Source: Favolaschia claudopus
Lineage: Eukaryota > Basidiomycota > Agaricomycetes > Agaricales > Mycenaceae
Length of the DNA stretch: 64,000 nt
Reading direction: 5' to 3'
Assembly: GCA_037176885.1 (NCBI GenBank)
Contig: JAWWNJ010000002.1
Location: forward strand, 2,914,001-2,978,000
The notes beneath the pieces were generated by a model. The model did not search any database. It was given only the letters and a program-made list of their open reading frames with translations, and was not told the origin of the DNA. This document shows positions 1-9,381 of the stretch, one piece after another (within the stretch, counting starts at the first letter, position 1; each line of letters opens with the position of its first letter). Both the position numbers and the translations under genes were made by a program.

Positions 1-585
1 CCGCCCAAGACGACCAACCTGGATTGCCAGAAATCAATGCGGATAGTTATGCGTGGCTCGGACTGGATGCTTTTGTCAGTCGGATTTGCGACCTCACTGA
101 CCCGGCGGGTTTCTTCACCCAGAATCCCCCGCCGTATTGATGCGAAATATTGGACATTCGGACTTATTGCGTATTTGCTGCTCCATGTATTGACCATTTT
201 GAGTATTGCAATTTAAAGCGTGTAACCTGTTAACTGGCAGTCTGCTTGCGCCGACTCCGGATGCTTTCTGTACCTTGCCCGCTGACAGGCGTACTTCCGC
301 GCTATAGAGATCGTAGCCGTTCAGCACTCTTGGGGGCTGAGGGCCGCAGAGCTCACTTACTGACGTTCAACGTATTTATTCTTGGTGCTAGTGCTGGTAA
401 AGTCCGATCTGGTATGGCGGATAATTTGGTGCATTTCCGCAGGCTTCCGCAGGGTATTGGAGGAGTAAGAACCTGAGCTTGTCTAAGATATCCGTTTCGA
501 CTCCGCTAGGCTCCTGTAAGGACAGAGCCAAAAGTGAGTTGGACAATTGGCGCAGGTGAGCTATAGACATGCTGTAAGTAGCCTC
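1..585. other. Intergenic flank left of the DIRS-type element
   Basis: No supportable gene. Only short ORFs without recognisable motifs, overlapping on both strands. It is the target DNA on the left side of the tyrosine-recombinase retrotransposon, which begins at 586. No target-site duplication is visible when the bases before 586 are compared with those after 5833, as expected for recombinase-integrated elements. Confidence 0.6.
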
Positions 586-673
586 CTAACCGGCTCGCTC
601 CGCAAGGGACGCAGTAGATAGCAGAATGCAGCCGCGACGCCGAGCGCGGTCGGCGTCGGACCCAACGTGTATT
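586..673 (-). repeat. DIRS element B2 repeat (outer copy)
   Basis: An 88-bp terminal repeat, identical to 1020-1107. It contains an 8-bp stem hairpin (GACGCCGA pairing with TCGGCGTC around 635-656). It forms the distal end of the element in its own orientation. Confidence 0.85.
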
Positions 674-693
674 ATTAGGGAGAGGAGGGCGGG

Positions 694-1019
694 TAAAAGA
701 TGAGCTCGTGCACTATTGTACAGATAATCAGAAAGAGAGAAGAGAAAGAATCTAACGCGACGCACCTAGCGGACAGAGTAGTCAGGAAGAGAGAAGAGCT
801 AAAGAGCTCCTGTCTCGCACCGGACTATCTGCCGCTAGGGGTCGGCATCCACACGCGCTGAGCGAACCGCTGAAAATGGATGTGGACTACATTTCCAGGA
901 ATACGGCAAACTCGCTGCTTCGCGCTCGAGGAGCTAGCCCCAGCACAGCGAGTTTGCGAGTGCACTCGCTGGATCTACACGAACCTGTTAGACTTGAGTA
1001 AACAACTGTTTAAACTCGA
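694..1019 (-). repeat. DIRS element A2 repeat (internal copy)
   Basis: A 326-bp repeat matching 5508-5833 with a constant offset of 4814 and no indels. It holds a perfect 12-bp inverted repeat (906-917 with 946-957), followed immediately by a short palindrome centred on GTGCAC. It directly abuts the B1 repeat at 1020. Confidence 0.88.
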
Positions 1020-1107
1020 CTAACCGGCTCGCTCCGCAAGGGACGCAGTAGATAGCAGAATGCAGCCGCGACGCCGAGCGCGGTCGGCGTCGGACCCAAC
1101 GTGTATT
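1020..1107 (-). repeat. DIRS element B1 repeat (inner copy)
   Basis: An 88-bp copy identical to 586-673, lying between the recombinase gene (ends at 1232) and the A2 repeat. The A/B junction at 1019/1020 is what a circular intermediate would recreate at its ends. Confidence 0.85.
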
Positions 1108-1231
1108 TCGGTCGCGGACGGCTAGATGGCTAAAGAGATGTTTTTTGGTTTTGATTTTTATTTGCCAGGAATGATGGATGAGAAGCGACCGAATGAACGA
1201 CGATGAGATGAGGGTATGAAGTAGGACACTG

Positions 1232-2254
1232 TCAAGGGGCGGGCGCAAAGGCCGGGCGGCCTTGAATCATGGCCTGCAGAAGAATGGGATTCTTCCGAAT
1301 ATAGATCGAGAACGCTGACGAAGCCCAGCGCCCCGCGGCTTGGATGATGTGTGGCAAGGCGCCAGTCTCGGCAAGGCGAGTAGCTCCACCAGCGCGCATC
1401 GACTGACCCGCAATTTGTGAGGTGACAGGAAAGAAACCTCGCAGTCTCTTGATGAACCAGGACCGAGTGGGCACCGAACCATTAGTGCGCAACCAGAGCT
1501 GAGGGTGTAGAGGGAAGCGGGCATCTCGAGAAGCGATGTACGACTTGAAATGTGCCAAGGGATCATACGGTTCCGTAGGTAGAGCTTGGATAATGATGGT
1601 GTTACCCTCAAAGAAGGCATCCGCCTTATGCGAAGGAAGGAAAAAGGAGTATTGCGAGTCCTCCAGTGAAACAGATAGCCGCTGGGTGACTTTACGAGGA
1701 TTCCGCAACTTTGGATTGTCGGGATAAGTCATTTCGCCGAGCCGCAGGAGAGCGAAAAAACCAGATAGGATGATGGCGGTGAAGAGAAGGTCGTCATGAG
1801 TAGACAGACCGTTAGCGAGACGTCGAGCGAGGTCGTCGGTAACAGCCTGGAGGTTGTTGATTGTCAATGGCCTTTTCCGGATGGTGGCTGTACCCCTCAT
1901 CCTCTTGCATCCTGCCAGCGTCCTCGACACAAGCCTCGACTTCCTGTTCGTGCGGACATCGGGGAAGAACTCCTCCAGCTGATTACAAATACCAGAGAGG
2001 TAAGAATCCACTGAGTCTGGTTTGATATGGTGGGACATGTAGACGACGAAGAAACTGAGGGTCTCGGGGGTTGGTTCAATGGGAAAGCTGTGAAGCTTGC
2101 AAAAAGTGATGTAGGAGTTCAACGCGGACGTGTAAGTGGCAGTTGTGGAGACATCAACGGCGTGACCGAGCGCCAGCGCTCGCTCGTGGACCAACCGGTC
2201 CATTGACCAGGCCTCCCTAACGGGTTGCCTGGCCGAGGAGGAAACCTCGATCAT
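1232..2254 (-). CDS. DIRS element tyrosine recombinase (integrase)
   Basis: A 340-aa tyrosine recombinase expected to integrate the circular cDNA of the element. The N-terminal half (about 15-125) resembles a SAM-like core-binding domain. The catalytic half shows box I Arg171 in ALLRLGEM and box II around 284-310 (QSMRAGGAT ... GRW, with Arg287 and Trp310). The nucleophile is Tyr318 in SIYIRKNP. The canonical HxxR of box II reads QxxR here (Gln284, codon CAG). Its ATG overlaps the stop of the RT ORF as ATGA (2254-2251), suggesting termination-reinitiation from a shared mRNA. Length is normal for this family. The frame is open and probably functional, unless the His-to-Gln change matters. Confidence 0.9.
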   Translation of the reverse strand: MIEVSSSARQPVREAWSMDRLVHERALALGHAVDVSTTATYTSALNSYITFCKLHSFPIEPTPETLSFFVVYMSHHIKPDSVDSYLSGICNQLEEFFPDVRTNRKSRLVSRTLAGCKRMRGTATIRKRPLTINNLQAVTDDLARRLANGLSTHDDLLFTAIILSGFFALLRLGEMTYPDNPKLRNPRKVTQRLSVSLEDSQYSFFLPSHKADAFFEGNTIIIQALPTEPYDPLAHFKSYIASRDARFPLHPQLWLRTNGSVPTRSWFIKRLRGFFPVTSQIAGQSMRAGGATRLAETGALPHIIQAAGRWASSAFSIYIRKNPILLQAMIQGRPAFAPAP

Positions 2255-4212
2255 TCCTCTTCCTCCCCCAGCGCTACTCGAGGGGGTAAAGAGTTGGGAA
2301 TGAATGTCATTCGAGGGGGTAATGAGGCGGGAATGAGAGGGAGCGGGGCGGACGCGTTTATCAACAACTCCTCACCCGCATGATTCGCTACGGCCACGTC
2401 GTTGTTCCACCGCGACAAAGCATCTGCAACCACATTCTTCTTTCCTGGGAGTAGAAGAACTCGAAGCTGAAATTTGTTTCGCAGGAGGACGTCAACACTG
2501 GACTTCAAAATCTCGTTGTAAAGCGGGCGGGCACGCAGGGAGTTGAAGATATCGAAGGTATTACTGTTATCTGTCCAAACACAAAGACGCTGCAAAGCTG
2601 ACTCGCGCCCGCTTAGCCGACACCTCTCTTGTAACAAGAACTCGATGCGATGGACACACCAGCAAACACACAAGGCCTCGAGGAAGAATATCAAGTCGTC
2701 TGGGGCTGCGGCCGGCGGAGTGCGCTGATACGCAAGATTGAGCTGAGGGAAGTATACCCCCAACCCATATGGAGAAGCATCGCAAAACGCTACCACATCA
2801 GCCGTCTCAGGATCCCATTCGCGCGACTCAATGAGCTGGATACCGGAAGCGCGACGGACATGGTCGGAAAACCAGGTGAGATCATTACGAATGGCTCGGT
2901 TGATGTAAATCTTGGCCATCGCATTGACCTTCCCTCGCGTCTTCTCATACAGGTTGGATAGCGCTGGTCGAAGCAACGGGTAGACATTTAGAGCCCAATT
3001 GATCCATCCTGACATGCGCTGAAAATCTCGCAGGGATAATCGCCTACCGGCGGCGGTGACAGTGCAGAATTCCTCCACGCTAGCAAGAAGCTCAACGCGT
3101 CGGTCCTCTGACATAGAAAATGTCATCGCCTGCGGATCGACTTCAAACCCGATGACAGTGAGTTTGGATCCCCACAACTGCTTTGGCTGTTCGTGCGGGA
3201 GACCGATCTCATCCCACAGTTCGAGGGTTCGCGCCTGCCCAGTTGGATACTGGAGGCCGTAAGGTGCGTAATACATCATATCATCGGCAAGATCGACTGA
3301 GAAGTTGTCGTCCATGTAGACAAAACTCTCAACACCACGACTGTTTGCGGCCCAGACCACCAGGCCCATAAAGGAAGTGAAGATTTTTGGGGCTCCAGTA
3401 TTGCCGAAATTATTATTCCGGTCAACGTGGCGCTTTCCGTCAATCGTGACAATCTGCTTCATCTGCCATAACGGATGCATGGGAAGACGACGGTAGGCCT
3501 GGGAAACATCGGACTTCCAGACAACTAACTTCACGTCAGAACCGTACTGCTCTCGCAAACGCAAGATCCGTCGGCCGAGGTCGTGAAGTGTGTCGAGCCT
3601 CACACCCCGAATGGACTCCCGTGGGATCATTGAGTTCTGCGAAAAATGACCCTTCGAATGATTAACGACGAGGCGGAACTTGTCGGAATGAGGTTTGGGA
3701 ACGACATGAACTGGACAGCTGTACATCCCGGGGAGAAGATCCGGCCCAAAAGCTGGTGAGAACCTTCCCAACTCAATCTCTATGTCCCTTTGTTCTCGAA
3801 CAAACTGACGCTCACTGTCAGACTTGAGAGGGCAGTTAGACTCGTCGGATATATCAGGGTAAACTCCGGGATGAGTGTCAGCCCACGGCCAAAACCCCGC
3901 GCGGAGACCAAAGACAATGGATTCGACGAAAGGTTGATTAGGGTGAGTCAGGAAAAGGGCTTTGAATTTTTCGATATGGATGGGAGTAACGAGTTTGAAC
4001 AGCTGAGGGTTATCTCGTAGGGTCTTCATCACCAACGGCGTGTATTCGGAAAGCGCAGGACGTGAAAGAGGTGGATCTATTTCTGTAGACATCGCAGTCT
4101 GACCCCATTCATCGTCCAGACTCTCCGCCCACAAGAAGCTACGCAAGTATCTCGGTCTCTTAGCGCGGGGCTCAAGAAACGAGGATTCACTTGGCAACTT
4201 CGGAGGCGGCAT
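2251..4212 (-). CDS. DIRS element Pol: reverse transcriptase-RNase H
   Basis: From the ATG at 4212 this encodes 653 aa. The RT has its first catalytic Asp in WKSDVSQAYR (Asp235) and the YMDD box at 299-302. RNase H follows with Asp478 (CDAS), Glu512, Asp548 (TDNS) and Asp597 (ADALSR). No aspartic protease or DDE integrase is present, as expected for the DIRS order. The frame is open further upstream to 5475, but that part only shadows Gag in another frame and is low-complexity. I therefore chose the ATG at 4212, inside the last codons of Gag (26-nt overlap, +1 relative to Gag). Translation could be by reinitiation or a +1 shift. It ends in an ATGA overlap with the recombinase ORF. Confidence 0.88.
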   Translation of the reverse strand: MPPPKLPSESSFLEPRAKRPRYLRSFLWAESLDDEWGQTAMSTEIDPPLSRPALSEYTPLVMKTLRDNPQLFKLVTPIHIEKFKALFLTHPNQPFVESIVFGLRAGFWPWADTHPGVYPDISDESNCPLKSDSERQFVREQRDIEIELGRFSPAFGPDLLPGMYSCPVHVVPKPHSDKFRLVVNHSKGHFSQNSMIPRESIRGVRLDTLHDLGRRILRLREQYGSDVKLVVWKSDVSQAYRRLPMHPLWQMKQIVTIDGKRHVDRNNNFGNTGAPKIFTSFMGLVVWAANSRGVESFVYMDDNFSVDLADDMMYYAPYGLQYPTGQARTLELWDEIGLPHEQPKQLWGSKLTVIGFEVDPQAMTFSMSEDRRVELLASVEEFCTVTAAGRRLSLRDFQRMSGWINWALNVYPLLRPALSNLYEKTRGKVNAMAKIYINRAIRNDLTWFSDHVRRASGIQLIESREWDPETADVVAFCDASPYGLGVYFPQLNLAYQRTPPAAAPDDLIFFLEALCVCWCVHRIEFLLQERCRLSGRESALQRLCVWTDNSNTFDIFNSLRARPLYNEILKSSVDVLLRNKFQLRVLLLPGKKNVVADALSRWNNDVAVANHAGEELLINASAPLPLIPASLPPRMTFIPNSLPPRVALGEEEE

Positions 4213-5455
4213 CACACTTGGTGACGGGATGAGAGCGCCTGCAGTTGCTGCAGATATGGGAGTAACGGCATTGAGACCCCTTGCTCGGGCAACGACCGTC
4301 GTTGAAGCGACGACAGGGCTCAGGTGACTTGTCTTTGCTCTTTTTAGAGCCTCCGGCGACGGACTGCGATCCGTCATGCGCTTTAGCGACGGACGATGCG
4401 ACACCTGAGCCGTTGTCGTTGAGGAAAGCGCGTTCCCAGTGCCCAAAGCTGCTGAAGTTCGAGAGCTCCAGGTCCCGACGGGCTGCGACTTCGTTGCGGA
4501 TCTTCCTGTCGAGCAAGATGACACGCTCGTGGGTGCGATCGCTGCAGCTGAGGAAGAGGTCACTGATATATTGCCTGTAGGCTTCCAGCTCTTGTCGGCG
4601 ATGCGGGAAGACAACGAGTATGGCGCTAACGGTGCGTCCGAAGGCCGCGTTCCAATCCGACTGAGTAGTGACGATCTTGGTAGGGGAAGCTGAGCCGAAG
4701 ACAAACTGGAGTCCGCCAACTGACTCTGCTTTCGGGGCGTCTGGTACGACGGAGAAGATATACCCGAGGACCTTGTCGAGGTTGACAGCCTTTCCTTCAA
4801 CGATCGCTGTCCATTCGGAGACGGGAAAGGCAACACGGTTGATGGAGTTGAGGAGGGATTTGAGAACGGTTTTAGGATCTTTGCTGAACTCGAGGAGAAG
4901 GTCGCGGGTCTTTCGGAGAGACGGTGAAAGAGTGTTCTCGACGATGAAATCTTCGACGACCCAAGGTAATTTGGATTCGTCGATTCGCTTCCGCTTCCCA
5001 TTGGGCTCATCATCCTCAGAAGAAGAGACGGAAATTGCTCGGGGTCGACGACGCCGGCCCCCGGCTCCTTCGTCTGGTCGAGGAGAAGGGGATCGAGAAG
5101 GAGGTCTTCCACCAGCTCCGCCCCCGCCACCAGGGTTCGCGAGTTGCTGAGCGGTTTGGTCGAGGATCTCAAGGTACGCTTGGAATGCTTGTTCCCCAGC
5201 CCCTCCGACAGTGAAAGACGTTGGTATGGCTTGCATGATCTTTGTTCCAGCGGCCGCTTTACTGATTTTTCCCTCCCTGAACAGCTCGACAATTTTGTTG
5301 CACTCGACGATGATTCCCTCCCGGTCTCTAAGGTCGGCAGGGACATTCGCAACAAAAGACTGGGGGTCGGCTGTTGGTCCAGCCGGTCCAGCAGGCGGAG
5401 CGTCGGAGGGTCCGGCAGGTGCATCTGGTCCTGGAGGCGGCGCATTGGTTGACAT
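4187..5455 (-). CDS. DIRS element Gag-like protein with CCCH finger and zinc knuckle
   Basis: A 422-aa first ORF of the retroelement, starting at an ATG 53 bp inside the A1 repeat boundary. The N-terminus is Pro/Ala-rich (about 1-35). A central segment (about 110-160) is Gly/Ser/Arg-rich and probably disordered. The C-terminus carries two metal-binding motifs. One is CX7CX6CX3H, beginning CRRFNDGRC (a CCCH finger). The other is CX2CX3HX4C, beginning CSNC (knuckle-like). Such a protein would coat element RNA in cytoplasmic particles. It ends in TGA at 4187 and overlaps the start of Pol. Confidence 0.82.
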   Translation of the reverse strand: MSTNAPPPGPDAPAGPSDAPPAGPAGPTADPQSFVANVPADLRDREGIIVECNKIVELFREGKISKAAAGTKIMQAIPTSFTVGGAGEQAFQAYLEILDQTAQQLANPGGGGGAGGRPPSRSPSPRPDEGAGGRRRRPRAISVSSSEDDEPNGKRKRIDESKLPWVVEDFIVENTLSPSLRKTRDLLLEFSKDPKTVLKSLLNSINRVAFPVSEWTAIVEGKAVNLDKVLGYIFSVVPDAPKAESVGGLQFVFGSASPTKIVTTQSDWNAAFGRTVSAILVVFPHRRQELEAYRQYISDLFLSCSDRTHERVILLDRKIRNEVAARRDLELSNFSSFGHWERAFLNDNGSGVASSVAKAHDGSQSVAGGSKKSKDKSPEPCRRFNDGRCPSKGSQCRYSHICSNCRRSHPVTKCDAASEVAK

Positions 5456-5507
5456 AGGGGTAGTGAGGCTAGCACTATGGATGGAATGAACGTAGTTTAT
5501 TCAAGAA

Positions 5508-5833
5508 TAAAAGATGAGCTCGTGCACTATTGTACAGATAATCAGAAAGAGAGAAGAGAAAGAATCTAACGCGACGCACCTAGCGGACAGAGTAGTCAGG
5601 AAGAGAGAAGAGCTAAAGAGCTCCTGTCTCGCACCGGACTATCTGCCGCTAGGGGTCGGCATCCACACGCGCTGAGCGAACCGCTGAAAATGGATGTGGA
5701 CTACATTTCCAGGAATACGGCAAACTCGCTGCTTCGCGCTCGAGGAGCTAGCCCCAGCACAGCGAGTTTGCGAGTGCACTCGCTGGATCTACACGAACCT
5801 GTTAGACTTGAGTAAACAACTGTTTAAACTCGA
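5508..5833 (-). repeat. DIRS element A1 repeat (5' end of element)
   Basis: A 326-bp copy identical to 694-1019. It probably supplies the promoter and 5' untranslated region for Gag, which starts 53 bp further in. The similarity stops sharply at 5833, defining the element end. Confidence 0.86.
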
Positions 5834-7728
5834 TGAAACTTGCGGAAATCGGTTCAAGTCGCGTTTGCGTGCCGTAAGCTTCGCAAATGCCACATAAACA
5901 AGCATAAACATTCAACTTTCAATTTGAACGTCACTGCCATCGTCGTCACCAGTCACTTGAAGCAGGCCAATCGATAGCATATCTCTGCTGCTTTTCTATG
6001 CTTCATTCTCTGGCACCGCCAATTGACCGCCAAAGCGGGCGACATGCAAAATCCGAACACCGAGCGGCGAGTTGGACTTCGAACAATTCGCGCGACGAGT
6101 ACTCCGAGACCTTGACGAGTGCAATTGGCATACCATATCAAGATCCTTTCAAGAAATAACGCCTTCTGAGCCATTGAATCTAAGCTTGTATTCAAACTGG
6201 GCTGGTTGTGAGCCTACATTCAAACGCGCTGGCGGCAAGCCTTCAAGCCTCAAGGAATAAGCCCAAGACTTTCGTTAAAGCCTATCTGAGGAAAAAGGCC
6301 CGCTCCGGTGGCCTATACTCAGCTTCCAATATAACTATTAGCTCGGTTAAATGATTATATTCCCTAGTGGCTCTCATCAAGAATCTACCGACAGATAGGC
6401 TGAGATAGCACCCCCACCTCCCCTCTCATGGGCTACACACTTATCGGGACTCCACCTAGAAGCCTGAAATTTCAATTGAATCCGTCGAGGGATCATCAAG
6501 GTCTCCGCAATCCATGACACTGACATCGAACTCTCCTCAAATTCACAGTGATTTCAACTCCACCTCAACCTCTCCGCAGATTCCATGTGCAACAGCGTCG
6601 AACGTTGCCTGTCCAAATTTATTGCCATTTCCCATCTTATCATTATCTCTGGTTCTTTGACATTTCTTCTGTTTGCGGGACCGCACTAGGTAGCAAGCAA
6701 GCAATTGACACAATTGCCAGATCCACATGCATGCGGCGCGGAAACACTGGTATGTACATTTCGCGCCACACTTCGACTTCGACATTCAGTTCGGGAGTCG
6801 TACTCTGAGCCTGAGGTGAGAATACCACAACGGCGCTGGTGACTCTTACATATTCAATGCTGAGTCGACCCCATTCATCGGCGCGGCGTCGGCGGCCAAA
6901 GCAATTCTTCCCAGTCGAAATTCCTCCGACCCAACGACTGGGAGTTGGTAAGTAAGTACCAACTGGAGCCGCTTTTTCACAATATTAATCCGAATTCCCG
7001 AACGAAGCCTGCGTCGTCGATTTCTACCACAGCTCTGGGTGCTTTAAGGAATTTCGAGGGTGTGTACGTTAACCCGCGAACTGTTGTCAAGCACCTCTGA
7101 ATCCCTCTGACTGGAAAACACCTCAGACCATTTTCTGGTCCGGGTTTGTGTACATGTCAATGTCCTTCTGCATCCATTCATATGCCTCTTTTGGTCAACT
7201 CAATGAATATCATCTAGGAATTTCGGTATCCGTTATTTCGGACGGGACATATGTACGCACGGCAGGCAGCTCGAGCTTGACAGATTTTTCTACTCACGAC
7301 AATGGATATCAGGCGCGATATAAATACGCGCTACACGCGGCTCGCAGTCTGGAAGGAGAAACGTCGTCGACCTGGCAGATATGACCCATTCTACACCGCG
7401 CCAATTTACTTATTTACAGCGCCAGCGCCTGTCGCTCAAGCTGCCCGTGTGCGCTGCGCGGGTATCTTCACCTATCGGACATATGATATCTTCCATTCCG
7501 CTCTCCGCCCACTGGCATGGCGGAGGGATCTCCGCCGACATACAAGCCTAACAAATAGGATATCCGGGATCTGGCAATGCGTTCCTTCCGTCCATTGGTC
7601 GATATTTATCGACGACAGCAATATTGCATCCAGATATCGACACCTTGTTGAGGTTTGCACGCGCATCCGCTAGGGTCTTGCTTTGCCGGGGCATGGCAGG
7701 CGCTCCGAACCCACCTCGCAATCCCATG
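5834..7728. other. Intergenic DNA, no supportable gene
   Basis: About 1.9 kb between the DIRS-type element and the 3' side of the IST3/RBMX2 neighbourhood. ORFs on both strands are short, mutually overlapping, mostly without ATG starts, and show no family motif. No inverted-repeat element was recognised. Confidence 0.5.
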
Positions 7729-8094
7729 TCAAAGTGTCGAGTTCACACACCTGCTACCGCTAAAGCTGGCTGGCGGTAGTATACTTGGAGTACATACAAT
7801 GTCGTCGCGGATGCGGTCTATTGATTCATCCAGTCGAACCCTCGGCATGAAATCAGCCAAGGCATCTGGTCCACGGGAGAGCATCAGACGGCTCTTCGCG
7901 ATGAACTGTGTCAATGCAGATATAGAGGGGACGTTAACCCGAAGCTTGGGACTCGAGGACCCAAAGAAAGACCATGGGAGGGTTCTTGTGCTGGACGTTT
8001 CAGACTCGAGCTCTGGCTCTTGACAGAGCCTGAGGATGGGAACTGTGGGTTGATTGAGAACTTGGGAAGGAAGCGCTGATGGATAATTGGACAT
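7729..8094 (-). CDS. Possible small hypothetical gene downstream of IST3
   Basis: A tentative ORF from an ATG at 8094, on the same strand as the IST3-like gene and 134 bp beyond its stop. About the first 98 residues have a balanced, protein-like composition (for example SALTQFIAKSRLMLSRGPDA). A GTATGT donor follows near 7799, so the open stretch to 7729 may run into an intron and a second exon may exist. I do not recognise the family and assign no function. It could equally be 3' noncoding DNA that happens to be open. Confidence 0.3.
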   Translation of the reverse strand: MSNYPSALPSQVLNQPTVPILRLCQEPELESETSSTRTLPWSFFGSSSPKLRVNVPSISALTQFIAKSRLMLSRGPDALADFMPRVRLDESIDRIRDDIVCTPSILPPASFSGSRCVNSTL

Positions 8095-8227
8095 CGGTGA
8101 ACAGTAACTGCAGGACGACGGGGAAAATGAAATAAGGTTGCGCGCGTGGGTTTGTGTGAATCTGAATCTGACTCGACATTGAACACAGAGAGGTACAGAA
8201 AACGGACGCAGAATATTCGGTATACCA

Positions 8228-9285
8228 CTATCGCCGTGAACGCTCACGCGACGACTCCCTCATCGACCCTCTCCCTCCTCCTCTCGACTCATACCGTCCG
8301 TCATCTCTGGAATGGTAATCATACGCGCCAGGGGAACGGGGTCGGCGGTCATCAGGACGCCGGGGAGAATCACTCCGCTGGCGTCTCATCTGACGTGGAG
8401 GGCTCCGGCTTCGGCTTCGCGAAGGCCGCCGTGGACGCCCACCGAGCGAATTTAGCAGCTCCTCCACGCCTCTCATACCCTCCGATGCTTTTTTCGTCTT
8501 GCGAGCCTTTTTCTCAGCCTTCCGAGCCTTTCTGGCCTTTCTTTCTTCCGGTGTTTCGTCCTTGTGTTTTCCTTTTGATTTTGATTTCTTGCCTTTTTGG
8601 AGGGCTTTGGCTTCCCTGCGCTGTGCTATCAGATAGTCACGCATGGGGTCTTCGGGGTCAATGGAGGCGCCTGTGGAGGCGGAGGAGTCGGACGCCGCAT
8701 CGTCGTCTTCGAAAAAATCAATTAGACAAAGATACGATACAATAGAAGATGTACACCAACCTATGATCATTTCAGGCTTCGCGTTGAGACTTTGGTCTTC
8801 AGGCTCCAGCCATTCGCCATCATCACCCTTGATCTTCGGCTGCTTGTAGTTTTTGACATGGTCGACGCGCAAGGTTTTCTCAAGAACTTTGGCGCCACTC
8901 AGGTTGTCCACAGCCAGCACCGTCGATCGCTGATCTTCGTACATGAGAAATGCAAAGCCCCGAGGCTTGCCAGTGTCCTTGTCGCGCGGCATATTGACGT
9001 CCATGACCTCCCCGTATCTGTTGCGAGAGAGAAACTGTAAGACGGCGAAGACGTGTCATGTAACGAGCTCTCACTGTGAGAATATCGTTACAACGTCGCC
9101 TTCGGTCAAATCGAAAGGAAGACCGCCTACGAATATATAGGCTGAATCTTTGTACTCGTCGTGCCAGGACGCGCCGCTGACGCCGAGATCGAGTTCAAGC
9201 TGGTTGATTTTGTTTATTTCTTTGACTACGCTGTAGACGACGGTCAACGCGCTGAGAGAACCATGCAAAGCGAGACTAACTTCAT
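8228..9285 (-). CDS. IST3: RRM splicing factor, Ist3/Snu17 (RBMX2) family
   Basis: A predicted 298-aa RNA-binding protein. Exons: 9285-9281, 9230-9075, 9017-8761, 8706-8228. Introns of 50, 57 and 54 nt all start GT and end AG. The N-terminus reads MNVVKEINKINQLELDLG, then GASWHDEYKDSAYIFVGG, the family signature. RNP2 is at residues 33-38 (YIFVGG) and RNP1 at 73-80 (RGFAFLMY). The tail is Lys/Arg-rich and then RS/SR-rich (about 185-298). In yeast this family is a subunit of the RES complex (Ist3-Bud13-Pml1), which binds the activated spliceosome and aids splicing and nuclear retention of pre-mRNA. Coding exon 1 is only ATGAA. The last intron is in frame and stop-free, so its removal is inferred. 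It is divergent from eIF3d across 96 bp. Confidence 0.88.
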
Positions 9286-9381
9286 GGTAGCGGTACTAGT
9301 AAGGATTGCAGGGTGTGACCTTTTGTGACACGTCGCCTAAATTTTTCAAAATTCTTGTCTACTACTAGCCTTAGAGCTGCC
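9286..9381. promoter_or_regulatory. Bidirectional promoter between IST3-like and eIF3d genes
   Basis: Only 96 bp separate the two start codons, so both 5' UTRs and core promoters must lie here or overlap the opposing coding sequence. The segment holds an ATF/CREB-like TGACACGTC (about 9329-9337) and an A/T-rich core (about 9341-9356). No TATA box is obvious. Confidence 0.65.

Larger units (their letters stand above)
586..5833 (-). mobile_element. DIRS/Ngaro-type tyrosine-recombinase retrotransposon, complete
   Basis: A 5.25-kb retroelement read on the minus strand, encoding Gag, RT-RNase H and a tyrosine recombinase. Instead of LTRs it has split direct repeats. In element orientation these are A1 (5833-5508), the ORFs, B1 (1107-1020), A2 (1019-694) and B2 (673-586). 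The two 326-bp A copies and the two 88-bp B copies are identical by eye. B1 abuts A2 with no gap, and 20 bp (674-693) separate A2 from B2. This order is the hallmark of PAT/Ngaro members of the DIRS order, which integrate by recombinase rather than DDE integrase and make no target-site duplication. No methyltransferase ORF is present, which fits Ngaro better than DIRS1. Identical repeats and open ORFs indicate recent insertion and possible activity. Confidence 0.92.

Noticed and set aside
1232..2254. Crypton DNA transposon
   Set aside because: The recombinase is linked to Gag and RT-RNase H within split direct repeats, so it belongs to a DIRS-order retroelement.
4213..5475. Upstream 421 codons of the long RT reading frame as part of Pol
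   Set aside because: This part lies antiphase over Gag, is Ser/Leu-rich without motifs, and its first codon is GTG. Gag is the real product there.
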